Below, piece by piece: positions 34,444 to 43,099 of a stretch of 44,791 nt of DNA. The notes under the pieces were generated by a model. It was not told the DNA's origin. It searched no databases and worked only from the letters and a program-made list of their open reading frames with translations. The translations under genes and the position numbers were made by a program. Position 1 is the stretch's first letter, and each line of letters starts with the position of its first letter. The stretch covers positions 1 to 44,791 of the forward strand of contig NZ_CAKRGI010000020.1 of NCBI RefSeq assembly GCF_934330165.1. The letters are read 5' to 3'. Origin of the DNA: an uncultured Mediterraneibacter sp. (GTDB taxonomy: Bacteria; Bacillota; Clostridia; Lachnospirales; Lachnospiraceae).

Positions 34444-34612
34444 ATACTTGAGATTAAATATTGGTTGAAAAGATGTCAATTATAAAATACAATCTATTTT
34501 AGAAATCGGAAAGTAGTAAAAAAACGCCATCAGATAAGAAGCCAACCAGTTAGAATCAGATGCAAAACCAGAAAATGCTTAGAAGAAAATGGATGGAAAG
34601 GAATCTAATAGA
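34444..34612. other. AT-rich gap at the island border
   Basis: No gene or clear signal is seen. TTGGTT at 34461 with TAAAAT at 34483 is a weak promoter candidate for the broken gene at 34613. Confidence 0.4.
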
Positions 34613-34842
34613 ATGAAATTGTGGGGATACGAAAAAGATAGTGAAAACTTAATAAGATTGAAAGAAGCAACGTTTGATGAACTTTAGAAGAATTGGAAGA
34701 GTTGATTAATTTTTTGAAATATGTTCAAGAAGAACACATGAAAGTTGCACAAAAGACAGATATGTGCCATTCACATTTCCGAGATTGGAGTAGTGATTGG
34801 AATACGGAAGACTCCGATTTTATTGTCGTGACACGATTCTGA
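34613..34842 (+). pseudogene. frameshifted small gene, possible immunity-type protein
   Basis: ATG 34613 opens MKLWGYEKDSENLIRLKEAT and stops at a TAG after about 23 codons. Shifting one base, the frame continues LEELEELINFLKYVQEEHMK and on to VVTRF with TGA at 34840-34842. The two halves read as one protein of about 76 residues, so a single-base frameshift is likely. Part of its sequence recurs at 37920. Confidence 0.6.
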
Positions 34843-34945
34843 ATATGCGACATAGAAGAACATGTTAATAAGCATCAGTAAAATAGTAAAGAGGCTCAGA
34901 GCTTTATTGTGTCGGTACGCAAATTGAATGATGGAGGTAATGCGG

Positions 34946-35494
34946 TTGAGTTATGAGAAGAGCATAAATTTATTAAAGGCGAAAGGTGTTGAATTTGAGG
35001 CTGGGCTTACTGATGTGGAAATGGGGAAAATTGAATCCACATATAAAATTGAATTTCCGAAAAGTCTGAAGATGTTTTTAATGACAGTCCTGCCGGTATC
35101 AAGAGGATTTTATAACTGGAGAAATTTTGAAGAAGATAATATCAGGTTTATAAAAATGGTTATGAACAGACCAATAGAAGATGTTTGCGAATTAGCAGAG
35201 GAAATTTATTGGTGTGATGATTGGGGAGAAAAACCAAAGGATGAAGTGGATATTGGTAGAGTGGTGAGAAACAAGCTAAAAAACGCACCTATATTATTAC
35301 CAATTTATGGACATAGATATATGCCTGTGAGTTCGGTGGACAATCCACCGATAATATCTGTACATGGCATAGATATTATTTATTATGGGCAAGATTTAGA
35401 GGATTATTTTGAAGTTGAGTTTGGGGCAAAAGAACAAGAAGCAATATGTTTTGAAAATATTCAGCCAATATCATTTTGGACAGATATAATATAG
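34946..35494 (+). CDS. SMI1/KNR4 (SUKH) family immunity protein
   Basis: 182 residues from TTG 34946, chosen because GGAGG at 34933-34937 is then 8 bases away; ATGs at 34928, 34931 and 34940 are also in frame. SUKH marks are LTDVEMGKIESTYKIEFPKSLKMFLM near the start, PILLPIYGHRYMPV and VHGIDIIYYGQDLEDYFEVEF at the end. SUKH proteins are the largest immunity family of polymorphic toxins. No toxin tip lies directly upstream, so it is an orphan. Confidence 0.82.
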   Translation: MSYEKSINLLKAKGVEFEAGLTDVEMGKIESTYKIEFPKSLKMFLMTVLPVSRGFYNWRNFEEDNIRFIKMVMNRPIEDVCELAEEIYWCDDWGEKPKDEVDIGRVVRNKLKNAPILLPIYGHRYMPVSSVDNPPIISVHGIDIIYYGQDLEDYFEVEFGAKEQEAICFENIQPISFWTDII

Positions 35495-35662
35495 TTGTTT
35501 TTTATTTACTTAGGATTTTTTAGTTTGATGAAGATATGAATATGATGATACAAGAAGTGTTAAGGGAAATTGAGAATAGCTATTATTGAGATGCATGAAC
35601 ATACCTGGAACTGGTCTGACGGTATTCTGAAAAGAAGTAAATAACAGGGGGAGATAGGGGAT

Positions 35663-36163
35663 TTGAATAAAATATACAATGATAAAATGTATTATATAAT
35701 AAAATTTGAATATTACTCTGAGGAGAAATGGGCGTTATGGTATACATCCGATAAGGATGGTGTAATTACAGAAAATGGAAAAATATATTGTTTTGATAGT
35801 GAAAGGTCACTCAAAATATATTGCAAAAAAATGAATATTAATTTTGAAGAGGAAGTCACGGAATACAGAATTGATAAAATAGAAAGGTGGGTAAATGCAA
35901 AAGTCATAGAAGTTGACTGTCAGATGATTTTGAAGTTTTGGAATATTGTAGATGATATTTCAGAATCTGTGAAAAAGGTGATTTATAAAAGGACAGATAT
36001 TTCAGAGAGGATTTATGAAAAACTTTTTTATGGGAATAATTTGAAATCGATTAACACATCTGGGAGAGAATATGTTCCAAAATGGAGTGATGAAGAGTTG
36101 GAAGTTTTAAAAAATATATTGAAACAAGCTTTGATATTTATAAAAAAACAGTTATCGATATGA
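35663..36163 (+). CDS. candidate orphan immunity protein
   Basis: 166 residues from TTG 35663 with GGGGGAGATAGGGG upstream. Soluble and charged, with YIIKFEYYSEEKWALWYTSD near the start and WSDEELEVLKNILKQ near the end. No family is recognised. Immunity function is inferred only from its place among RHS tips. Its TGA stop is followed at once, in the same frame, by the RHS core of cassette A. Confidence 0.6.
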   Translation: MNKIYNDKMYYIIKFEYYSEEKWALWYTSDKDGVITENGKIYCFDSERSLKIYCKKMNINFEEEVTEYRIDKIERWVNAKVIEVDCQMILKFWNIVDDISESVKKVIYKRTDISERIYEKLFYGNNLKSINTSGREYVPKWSDEELEVLKNILKQALIFIKKQLSI

Positions 36164-37507
36164 TTTCAGTACCTGAGAGCGAGATATTATGATCCAGAGG
36201 AAGAAATTTTCCTGTCACAGGACAGCAATCTTGGAAATCTGTTGGAGCCACTCAGTCAGAATTTATATACTTATACAGAAAATAATCCGATGAATTATAC
36301 TGATCCGAGTGGACATGGAATCTTAAGTAAGATAAAATCAGCGGCAAAAAAAGTTACAACTACGGTAAAAAATACCTATAATAAAGCCAAAACATGGGTG
36401 AAAAACACCTACAATAAGGCGAAAAACTGGGTATCCAATACCTATCAAAATGCAAAAAAGGCACTTACAAATGTAGTATCCAGTAGTGGCTCATCAGAAA
36501 AAAACAAATCCGGAAAATCTTCATCAGGGGGAAGGTATTCAAGTGGAGGAAGTAACGCTGGAAACAGAAAATATTCATCATCCAGCAGAGGAAGCAGTAA
36601 AAGTAATTTTTATCGGTCATCGACCTATGAACGGGCGAAAAGCTTTGGACAGTCCAGGTATAACTGGTTTAGTTCAAAAATGAAAGAATCTGGAAATATC
36701 AGAAATTCCTGGACAAAGGCAATAGAGAAAACCGTAAGAAAGTTTTGTACTACAGCAAGTCGTATAAAGAAAGATGCAGTTAAGTCTGTCAAGGCTGCTA
36801 ATATTGCGATCGGGATAAGTGCAATAACCATAGGAAAGATGAAATTAGAGCAGTTAAAAAAGAAACTTCCTAATATCAATATCAGTATTGATTATACAGG
36901 AACGTGGAAAGACAGTTTGCAGTTGGGACTTGGTATAGTTACGACGGGCGGAGGACTGCTCTTAACATTAGCGGGTGGTGGAAGTGAAATAGCAAGCGTT
37001 GGTTCATCCAGTGCAATCAGTATTCCGGTTGCAACAGAAGGAATTGCGATTGCAGGCACCGGATTGGCAATCTCAGGTTCCGCACTGGCGAATATGTTCG
37101 ATGTACGGATTCAGAAATCAGAAAGTAATAAAGGAAATGAATCTGGGAAGAGTACTGGTGAGAGTGGGAAAGTAGATAATACATTAACTGATGCTCAGAA
37201 AAGTAGATTGAATGCGTTGGAAAATACGATTAACGACCATTTAACAGATGGAGATTTTAGTGGAACATTAAGAGACTTGCAAGGGGATCCAGTTCCAAAT
37301 GGCAGAGGTGGATATTTTGATCATTTAGGAGAAATGCAAGATTCTTATAAATCGTTACGAAAAATTAAGAAAGCCTTAGAAGGTTCACTAAAAAATCCAA
37401 ACCTCTCTGATGTAGATAGAGCATTATTGCAAGAAGGGCTGAATAAAGCAAATTCTTATATTAATAAAATAGAGGAATTGTTTGATCCCTATGGAGGTAT
37501 AAATTGA
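36164..37507 (+). CDS. RHS C-terminal cassette A, N-terminally truncated, type-28-like toxin tip
   Basis: There is no start codon at the left edge; the first usable one is TTG 36242. The frame begins inside the RHS core (YLRARYYDPEEEIFLSQDS, then NPMNYTDPSGHG). A Lys/Ser-rich linker with two TVKNTYNKAKTWV-like repeats follows, then a hydrophobic segment (GIVTTGGGLLLTLAGGG, AIAGTGLAISGSALANMF) and the conserved junction FDVRIQKSESNKGN. The tip (from about 37170) reads DAQKSRLNALENTINDHLTD, RDLQGDPVPNGRGGYFDHL and SLKNPNLSDVDRALLQEGL, which resembles polymorphic toxin type 28. Without the N terminus it is probably a displaced tip awaiting recombination. Confidence 0.8.
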   Translation, partial: FQYLRARYYDPEEEIFLSQDSNLGNLLEPLSQNLYTYTENNPMNYTDPSGHGILSKIKSAAKKVTTTVKNTYNKAKTWVKNTYNKAKNWVSNTYQNAKKALTNVVSSSGSSEKNKSGKSSSGGRYSSGGSNAGNRKYSSSSRGSSKSNFYRSSTYERAKSFGQSRYNWFSSKMKESGNIRNSWTKAIEKTVRKFCTTASRIKKDAVKSVKAANIAIGISAITIGKMKLEQLKKKLPNINISIDYTGTWKDSLQLGLGIVTTGGGLLLTLAGGGSEIASVGSSSAISIPVATEGIAIAGTGLAISGSALANMFDVRIQKSESNKGNESGKSTGESGKVDNTLTDAQKSRLNALENTINDHLTDGDFSGTLRDLQGDPVPNGRGGYFDHLGEMQDSYKSLRKIKKALEGSLKNPNLSDVDRALLQEGLNKANSYINKIEELFDPYGGIN

Positions 37508-37917
37508 TGCAAGACAAGAGAAAAATAAAAGAAATATATAATTGTATATCTATTTCCTCTAATGAGGAATTGTATCCATTGCAGAAATGGTATAATCAAT
37601 TAATAGAAAAAACAATTGCAGAAATTACTGTGGAAGATGTTTTAAGAATGATACGTCAAAAAGAATTTACAAATCTTGCTGTATCAAAGGCAATAAATTT
37701 TTTGAAAGAGGATGTATTTGTTGGCGAATTATATGAAGGTGAGCTCCTTGAAAAAGTATCAGAAATGGATAGTTCATTTTTAATATCTTATGCAGATGAC
37801 TTAAAAAATATTATTAAGAATGCATTAGTAAAAAGTGAAACACGTGACTGGATATATGCTGGAGAAGAGGAAGAATTTAAAGATATGATAGATACTTTAT
37901 CCAAAAAAATAATGTGA
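37507..37917 (+). CDS. CdiI-like immunity protein for cassette A
   Basis: 136 residues. The ATG at 37507 overlaps the toxin stop by one base (TGATG), the usual toxin-immunity arrangement. The core ITVEDVLRMIRQ, AINFLKEDVFVGELYEGELL resembles the contact-dependent growth inhibition immunity group with pattern VxDVxRxIRQ...ALxxLxxDPxxxGxxYxGDLL. It should neutralise the upstream type-28-like tip in the cytoplasm. AT content is higher than in the RHS part. Confidence 0.75.
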   Translation: MQDKRKIKEIYNCISISSNEELYPLQKWYNQLIEKTIAEITVEDVLRMIRQKEFTNLAVSKAINFLKEDVFVGELYEGELLEKVSEMDSSFLISYADDLKNIIKNALVKSETRDWIYAGEEEEFKDMIDTLSKKIM

Positions 37918-37919
37918 TA

Positions 37920-37939
37920 AGTTGATTAATTTTTTGAAA
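37920..37939. repeat. copy of a segment of the frameshifted gene at 34613
   Basis: GTTGATTAATTTTTTGAAA occurs here and near 34698-34716, joined here directly after the cassette A immunity gene. It suggests that the 34613 gene or a homologue once followed this cassette. Confidence 0.7.
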
Positions 37940-37975
37940 GAGGTTTAAATCTTTTGTGCTGGGAGGAATAACTAA

Positions 37976-38497
37976 ATGGTAAATCTTATTCAAATGATAG
38001 TTGCGCAGGCTGCAACGACAGCATTTGAAGTGATAATGCAGAAGAAAACTTTGGATTTGATTGAAAGTAGTGAAAAGGAATGGAACGAAAATTTCCGCTA
38101 TTTTGTATCAGGATATTATGAGGGAATTGCTATTCGATACCTGTGACCGGTACTCTGTATATTTCTTGTGTTGTGTATAATTGGTTCGTATATAAGTGGA
38201 TCAGAAAACTGGGGATATAGTCTGTTTTTCATGGCGTGTGCCATCGCAATGTTTGTATATACGATTGTACTTCAAAAAAATATGTGGGTTATTCTTTACT
38301 GGGAGGGTGGACTGCTATTTATGGATCGTGGTGGGAATATGGTCAGCAAAATCCCATCTAATGCATTATCACAGGTAAAATTCAAAGGACGAAAAATAAT
38401 CATTCCTTATAATGGTAAAAGATATGTGATTGTACGATGCAAAAATGATAATGAAAAGGATGTCCAGGAGATGTTGCAATTTTACCACCTTGTGTGA
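37976..38497 (+). pseudogene. membrane protein gene interrupted by in-frame TGA
   Basis: ATG 37976 with GGGAGGAATA opens MVNLIQMIVAQAATTAFEVI and runs 56 codons to TGA 38144-38146. The same frame continues without another stop to 38497 (two hydrophobic helices, then a PH-like pattern KIPSNALSQVKFKGRKIIIP). The pieces read as one protein of about 173 residues. A point mutation to TGA is the simplest reading. Confidence 0.65.
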
Positions 38498-38531
38498 TGC
38501 GGATTGGATGATTCAGTAGGGAGAAAGAGTA

Positions 38532-39218
38532 GTGAGAAAATTATATTGTATATTATTATGTGGCTTCATTATATTAAGTGTTTTAGGATGCGCGGATAAA
38601 GACACGTTTGCAGGAGCAAACAGAGAGGAAAGAATTATTATGTCATTGGAAAAGACATATCCAGAGCATACATTTCAAATAGTAAAACCTTATGATAAAT
38701 ATAATGGGAATTATTATGCGGTATGTGAAGATGAAAAGGGAATTCAATTTAAAGTTCATACAATCATGTATGATAATAGATATCATTTTGGATGTTATGA
38801 TCAATATTTAGTGGAAATTGAGAAAAAAGGGAATTTCATCAATAAGACTGCTGAGATAGCAAAGAAACATGGATATGACATTAGGTATGATGAGGATAAT
38901 CAAACACTGGCATTGGTGATAGACGTAGATCATACAGTAGATACCAGTGATGTGACGGAAACTATAGTAGAAATACTGAATGCTGCGCCAACGCTACCTG
39001 AGATAGACTATCCAGATACCACTTTTTCAACAGGAGTTGAAAATTACTTCTCTGAACCAGAAATGTACAAACTTCTATACGATTTTGTGACAGAGGGAAA
39101 AAATATAGTTGGAATAGGAGATGTTCCAATTAATCAAAGGGAAGAAGAGAAAGCTACTATAGAAGAAGCTGTAGTGGAGGCATATAATTCAGCTATGAAA
39201 AATAAAGAGTCATACTAA
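38532..39218 (+). CDS. lipoprotein of unknown function
   Basis: 228 residues from GTG 38532 with GGGAG upstream. The signal peptide ends in the lipobox LSVLGC, so the protein should be anchored to the outer face of the membrane. The body is soluble (YPEHTFQIVKPYDKYNGNYY, YFSEPEMYKLLYDFVTEG). No family recognised. Its place in the toxin island makes a surface-located immunity role possible. Confidence 0.7.
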   Translation: MRKLYCILLCGFIILSVLGCADKDTFAGANREERIIMSLEKTYPEHTFQIVKPYDKYNGNYYAVCEDEKGIQFKVHTIMYDNRYHFGCYDQYLVEIEKKGNFINKTAEIAKKHGYDIRYDEDNQTLALVIDVDHTVDTSDVTETIVEILNAAPTLPEIDYPDTTFSTGVENYFSEPEMYKLLYDFVTEGKNIVGIGDVPINQREEEKATIEEAVVEAYNSAMKNKESY

Positions 39219-39272
39219 AAATTGATAAACTGTAAAAATATTCAGAAATAAGTAAGTAGGAGAAAATGAATT

Positions 39273-39815
39273 ATGAACATGAGACAAAAATTGAGATGCA
39301 TTTTAACTATAATGGGGATTATTACTGTTTGTACGGCTTGTATAGTGCAGAAGGATCCGGTAGATAACTCTGATGATAGTGGAACAAAGAAAAAGTCTTT
39401 TGGAAAATACGATATTATGAAGGGATGGAGTGAAAGTGATTATTCCAGAGATGAAAAATATGTATATGTGAAAAAAAGCACGGATCATAAGGATGAGTTC
39501 AATAATTTTGTTGTTGGTTCAGGTGAGAGTGATTATTCAGAAGAAGAATATGAACAGTTTGAGAAAGCAATTTTACAGCAATTGTCAAGTAAAATAGGAC
39601 AGTTAGATAATGCAACATTAAAAGGAACAGCAGGTACTACAGATCAAGGTTATACTTTGCTTACTTTTGCTATAACGGAATCAAATGGTACGGTAACGAC
39701 ACAATATTATATTATAGGTGAAAAGAAATATTGTCTTATTCAGGAAACAAATTATGATAAATCGGAGGAATGTGATGATGCGACGATGGAAGCAGTAAAT
39801 AGTTTTACCTGGTGA
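39273..39815 (+). CDS. lipoprotein of unknown function
   Basis: 180 residues. The signal peptide ends in VCTAC, a lipobox. The mature part begins with a polar linker and contains DIMKGWSESDYSRDEKYVYV and YYIIGEKKYCLIQETNYD, a pattern of small lipoproteins of the PsbP/DUF4367-like type. AGTAGGAG precedes the ATG. It is likely coexpressed with the lipoprotein at 38532. Function unknown. Confidence 0.7.
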   Translation: MNMRQKLRCILTIMGIITVCTACIVQKDPVDNSDDSGTKKKSFGKYDIMKGWSESDYSRDEKYVYVKKSTDHKDEFNNFVVGSGESDYSEEEYEQFEKAILQQLSSKIGQLDNATLKGTAGTTDQGYTLLTFAITESNGTVTTQYYIIGEKKYCLIQETNYDKSEECDDATMEAVNSFTW

Positions 39816-39894
39816 AGATTAAACGATGTAAGTGCTTCGGATAGTTTAATTTGTTTTTCATGCCATGTCCATGTAAAGTAGGATATATATATTA

Positions 39895-39979
39895 GTAGAA
39901 CCGTTAGAATGTATCGATACAGATAATATTATTGGTGTTAGAATATATTTTTAAGTCGTTTTAATAGCTTTTAGCTGTT
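39895..39979. repeat. 85-bp exact direct repeat, copy 1
   Basis: Identical to 43904-43988, at an offset of 4,009 bases. It starts GTAGAACCGTTAGAATG and ends TTTTAGCTGTT. The gap 39816-40056 holds this repeat and no gene. Confidence 0.95.
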
Positions 39980-40056
39980 CGATGTCAATGCTGGGCATCA
40001 GCCAGTCGAGCTCTCTCCAATAATGCCGCACATCAGGTGACGGAGACAGTAACCGG

Positions 40057-42069
40057 ATGTTCACAGCGAACCGCACGGAAGATACAAAAGAGTATCGACT
40101 TTTCAAGGAGAAAAAGAAATCACCGAAGACATCCGATCAGGGAAAAGAAGGCTTCATGTTCTGGTATGGATTTGGACAGAACTTCTTACAGGGTTTCCAG
40201 GCGGCAAAGGAATCCATCGGACAGACATGGAGAGAACTCTGGGAAGATCTGGTGTCGGCTTATCACAGAAAGATTGCCAAAGACCGGGCAGACGAAGAAG
40301 GGATTGTCGTGAATCCGGATGGACTCACAAACATGCCGGGTGATGGCAAGGTTACGTATCCGAGTGAGACAAGCCAGGCACTGATCCCATACAAGGTTGT
40401 GACAGACACCTATGATTACTTTGAAAGCCGGAACTACGTCAATGATATCAATCAGCAGTATACGCAGGTGCTGTCCGCTTATGATGAGAATGGAAAGATA
40501 AGGGGAACTTACACCTACGGAAATGAGAGACTGGATTACAGTGACGGTACGGATACGTATTACTATGGCTATACCGGAACCGGCTCGGTGGATCATCTGA
40601 CAAACGCAGAGGGAATACTTGAGACGGCATACAGTTACGATGCATTTGGCAATGTCTTCGCAAGTGGAAATAAAGACATAAAAAATCCGTATACCTATAA
40701 TGCGGAATATACAGACGCTGCAACCGGGAATCAGTATCTGAGAGCAAGATACTATGATCCGGAGGAAGGCACGTTCCTGACACAGGACAGCTATCTCGGA
40801 AGTCTGTTAGAACCGCTTAGCCAGAACCTGTATACCTATGCGGAAAACAATCCGGTGAATTATTCAGATCCGAGCGGACATGGAATCTTAAGCAAGATAA
40901 AATCAGCGGCAAAGAAAGTTGCAACTACGGTAAAAAATACCTATAATAAAGCTAAAACATGGGTGAAAAACACTTATAATAAGGCAAAAAACTGGGTATC
41001 CAATACCTATCAAAATGCGAAAAAGACGATTACCAATATCGTATCCGGGGGCAGTGGCTCATCCGGAGAAAACAGATCCGGGAACTCATCGTCTAACAGA
41101 GGTTATTCAAGCAACAGGGGCTATTCAAGTGGTGGAGGCGGTTTCAGAAGAGGGTACTACTCAGCGTCCAGTGGTGGAGGCAGTGGAAACAGTTTCTATC
41201 AGGCATCGGCTTATGAACGGGCGAAGAGCTTCGGACAGTCATCCTATAACTGGTTTAATTCCAAACTGAAAGAAGCCGGAAACATCTGGAATTCCTGGAC
41301 AAAGGGAATGGAAAAGACCGTCAAGCACTTCTGTACAACAGCAAAGCGGATTAAGAAAGATGCGGTTGAATTTGCAAAGCAAGCAACGATGATAGCAGGA
41401 ATGAGTGCGATGGTTGTAACTAAGATGGAATTACAACGCTTGAAAGAGAAATTGCCGAATATCAGTATCCGTTACACTGGAACATGGAAAGACAGCCTCA
41501 AATTTGGAGTTGGGATGGCTACGACGGCGGCAGGGATAATTTTAGCATTGTTGGGTGGCGGAAGTGAGGTGATCAGTGCAGGTGCGAGCACTGCGGTCAG
41601 TGTTCCGGCTGCTGCATCGGGAATTGCGATTGCAGGCACCGGGCTGGCAATCGCAGGTTCCGCACTGGCGAATATGTTCGATGTACGGATCCAGAAATCG
41701 GAAAGTAATAAAGGGAATGGGTCTGGGAAGAATGCTGGTGCAGATAACTATGGAAAATCAATGGATATTTCAAATGAAAAAATGTATCAGCAGGGTCAAC
41801 ATTATAATAAGCATGGGCGAGATATGGGATACTCTAGCAAAGCCGAGTATGAAAAAGCAGCCAGAGAATTTTTTGAACAAAATAGAAATACATCTGAAAT
41901 ATATGAAGGAGTATGGAATAGTTCTCGCGGAAGCCAAAGTGGTCAAAGACAAATTATTATGAGACAAGATGGAAAACAGCTAATTATTAATAAGGAATCA
42001 GGACAAATCATAGATTTTTATGAAGGAACAAGTTTAGATGGATTTGTTAATATAGAGAGGATGCAATAA
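40057..42069 (+). CDS. RHS core protein, cassette B, with unassigned toxin tip
   Basis: 670 residues, far shorter than full RHS proteins (over 1,500), so the N terminus is missing; ATG 40057 has only a weak GGAG. Residues about 100-275 are RHS core (YDENGKIRGTYTYGNERLDY, YSYDAFGNVF, QYLRARYYDPEEGTFLTQDS, NPVNYSDPSGHG). The same linker as cassette A follows, with an extra Gly/Ser-rich part (SSNRGYSSGGGGFRRGYY), the hydrophobic segment and the junction FDVRIQKSESNKGN. The tip (from about 41740) has GQHYNKHGRDMGYSSKAEYE, AAREFFEQNRN and KQLIINKESGQIIDFYEG. Its pattern suggests a small BECR-type RNase, but this is unproven. Confidence 0.8.
   Translation: MFTANRTEDTKEYRLFKEKKKSPKTSDQGKEGFMFWYGFGQNFLQGFQAAKESIGQTWRELWEDLVSAYHRKIAKDRADEEGIVVNPDGLTNMPGDGKVTYPSETSQALIPYKVVTDTYDYFESRNYVNDINQQYTQVLSAYDENGKIRGTYTYGNERLDYSDGTDTYYYGYTGTGSVDHLTNAEGILETAYSYDAFGNVFASGNKDIKNPYTYNAEYTDAATGNQYLRARYYDPEEGTFLTQDSYLGSLLEPLSQNLYTYAENNPVNYSDPSGHGILSKIKSAAKKVATTVKNTYNKAKTWVKNTYNKAKNWVSNTYQNAKKTITNIVSGGSGSSGENRSGNSSSNRGYSSNRGYSSGGGGFRRGYYSASSGGGSGNSFYQASAYERAKSFGQSSYNWFNSKLKEAGNIWNSWTKGMEKTVKHFCTTAKRIKKDAVEFAKQATMIAGMSAMVVTKMELQRLKEKLPNISIRYTGTWKDSLKFGVGMATTAAGIILALLGGGSEVISAGASTAVSVPAAASGIAIAGTGLAIAGSALANMFDVRIQKSESNKGNGSGKNAGADNYGKSMDISNEKMYQQGQHYNKHGRDMGYSSKAEYEKAAREFFEQNRNTSEIYEGVWNSSRGSQSGQRQIIMRQDGKQLIINKESGQIIDFYEGTSLDGFVNIERMQ
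41206..41325. repeat. 120-bp exact repeat, copy 1 (RHS linker of B)
   Basis: Identical to 42808-42927 (offset 1,602). It encodes SAYERAKSFGQSSYNWF through GMEKTVK. Confidence 0.95.
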
Positions 42070-42467
42070 TGAGAATTATTTATGGAGAAATTGAACCGGG
42101 AATAAGAATTGGTAAATATTTACTTGGTTCCACGAAAGAGGAGATACTTCCTAGGTTAGAAGATTATAAAGTTTGGGAAAGAGGAGATGGATTTTGCATA
42201 TATTCTTTTGATAATTTTAAATTATGGTTTGGAGTTAATAATGAATTGGAACAAATAGGGGTTACAAAAGGTTTTTTCGGTACATATAACTCTGTTCGTA
42301 TAGGAACGACTATGTTGGATATAAAAAAAATATTTGGCAGATATGAAAACGATGGTGATGTATATATAATCCCCGGTATAGCTGGAATTTGTTTTGAATT
42401 AGAAGATGTAGATGGGTGGGATGAATTAACAGCACCTATCGAATGGATTTTTGTATATAAATGCTAA
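42069..42467 (+). CDS. immunity protein candidate for cassette B
   Basis: 132 residues. The ATG overlaps the toxin stop by one base (TAATG). The protein reads EPGIRIGKYLLGSTKEEIL, FDNFKLWFGVNNELEQIGV and IGTTMLDIKKIFGRY, a compact alpha/beta pattern that recurs next to RHS tips. I cannot name the family. The position directly behind the tip makes it the cognate antitoxin by the usual rule. Confidence 0.7.
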   Translation: MRIIYGEIEPGIRIGKYLLGSTKEEILPRLEDYKVWERGDGFCIYSFDNFKLWFGVNNELEQIGVTKGFFGTYNSVRIGTTMLDIKKIFGRYENDGDVYIIPGIAGICFELEDVDGWDELTAPIEWIFVYKC

Positions 42468-42756
42468 ATCATTAATTGCTAGCTCGATTGAGAAGAATCT
42501 GTATATTCGGAGGGGGTGACTTGAAAAAGTAAATTCCGGTGCAAGAATAAATTCCATCGTGTTTTAAATTTTGCTGAAATAACGAGAGATTTTTGAACGA
42601 AATCTCTCGTTTGCGTATGATAGTCTAAAAATATGCAAGGCTCTTTTCATAAATATATGAAAGACTAACTATTAAAAGTCAAGATATAAAATGATATTTT
42701 TTATCCCAGAAGGCAGTAAATTGAGGGGCAGTTTACTGTCTTGTTTTAAATATCAG
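42468..42756. other. intergenic region with hairpins
   Basis: A perfect 12-bp stem AACGAGAGATTT/AAATCTCTCGTT (42581-42592 with 42600-42611) has no good T-run. GGCAGTAAA/TTTACTGTC (42712-42740) followed by TTGTTTT is a probable terminator. No gene seen. Confidence 0.55.
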
Positions 42757-43093
42757 TAGTTAAGTGGTGGAGGCGGTGGAAACGGTGGAAACAGTTTCTA
42801 TTAGCTGTCGGCTTATGAACGGGCGAAGAGCTTCGGACAGTCATCCTATAACTGGTTTAATTCCAAACTGAAAGAAGCCGGAAACATCTGGAATTCCTGG
42901 ACAAAGGGAATGGAAAAGACCGTCAAGAGATATTTATAAAGATACATAAACTGGAGAATATTATAGTGTCGATACTCAACATGGAAGGTTTGAGCATTTG
43001 AATAAAAGAGGTCAGAATTTGGGAGAAGTTGATTTTGATTTTAACCCTACAAAAGAGATGGATACTTCAGGAAGACATGATATAAGGAGGTAG
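42757..43093 (+). pseudogene. RHS cassette C remnant: linker joined to a broken toxin tip
   Basis: 42757-42927 encodes a short piece of RHS linker with an in-frame TAG near 42802, identical to cassette B over its last 120 bases. The join to the tip at 42928 is out of frame. The tip reads RDIYKDT, a TAA, then TGEYYSVDTQHGRFEHLNKR and GEVDFDFNPTKEMDTSG, ending at TAG 43091-43093. The D-x-QHG-x-x-E...GEVDF pattern recalls colicin E3-type rRNA nuclease tips (inference). It cannot make a functional toxin. Confidence 0.7.
42808..42927. repeat. 120-bp exact repeat, copy 2
   Basis: Identical to 41206-41325; it ends exactly where cassette C changes to the toxin tip. Confidence 0.95.
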
Positions 43094-43099
43094 TGCTTT

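Noticed and set aside
38144..38146. TGA as a selenocysteine codon
   Set aside because: No convincing SECIS-like hairpin follows and the product is not a redox-enzyme type.
40037..40312. 91-residue Arg-rich frame at the start of cassette B
   Set aside because: Alternative frame of the RHS gene; the RHS frame has the recognisable core.
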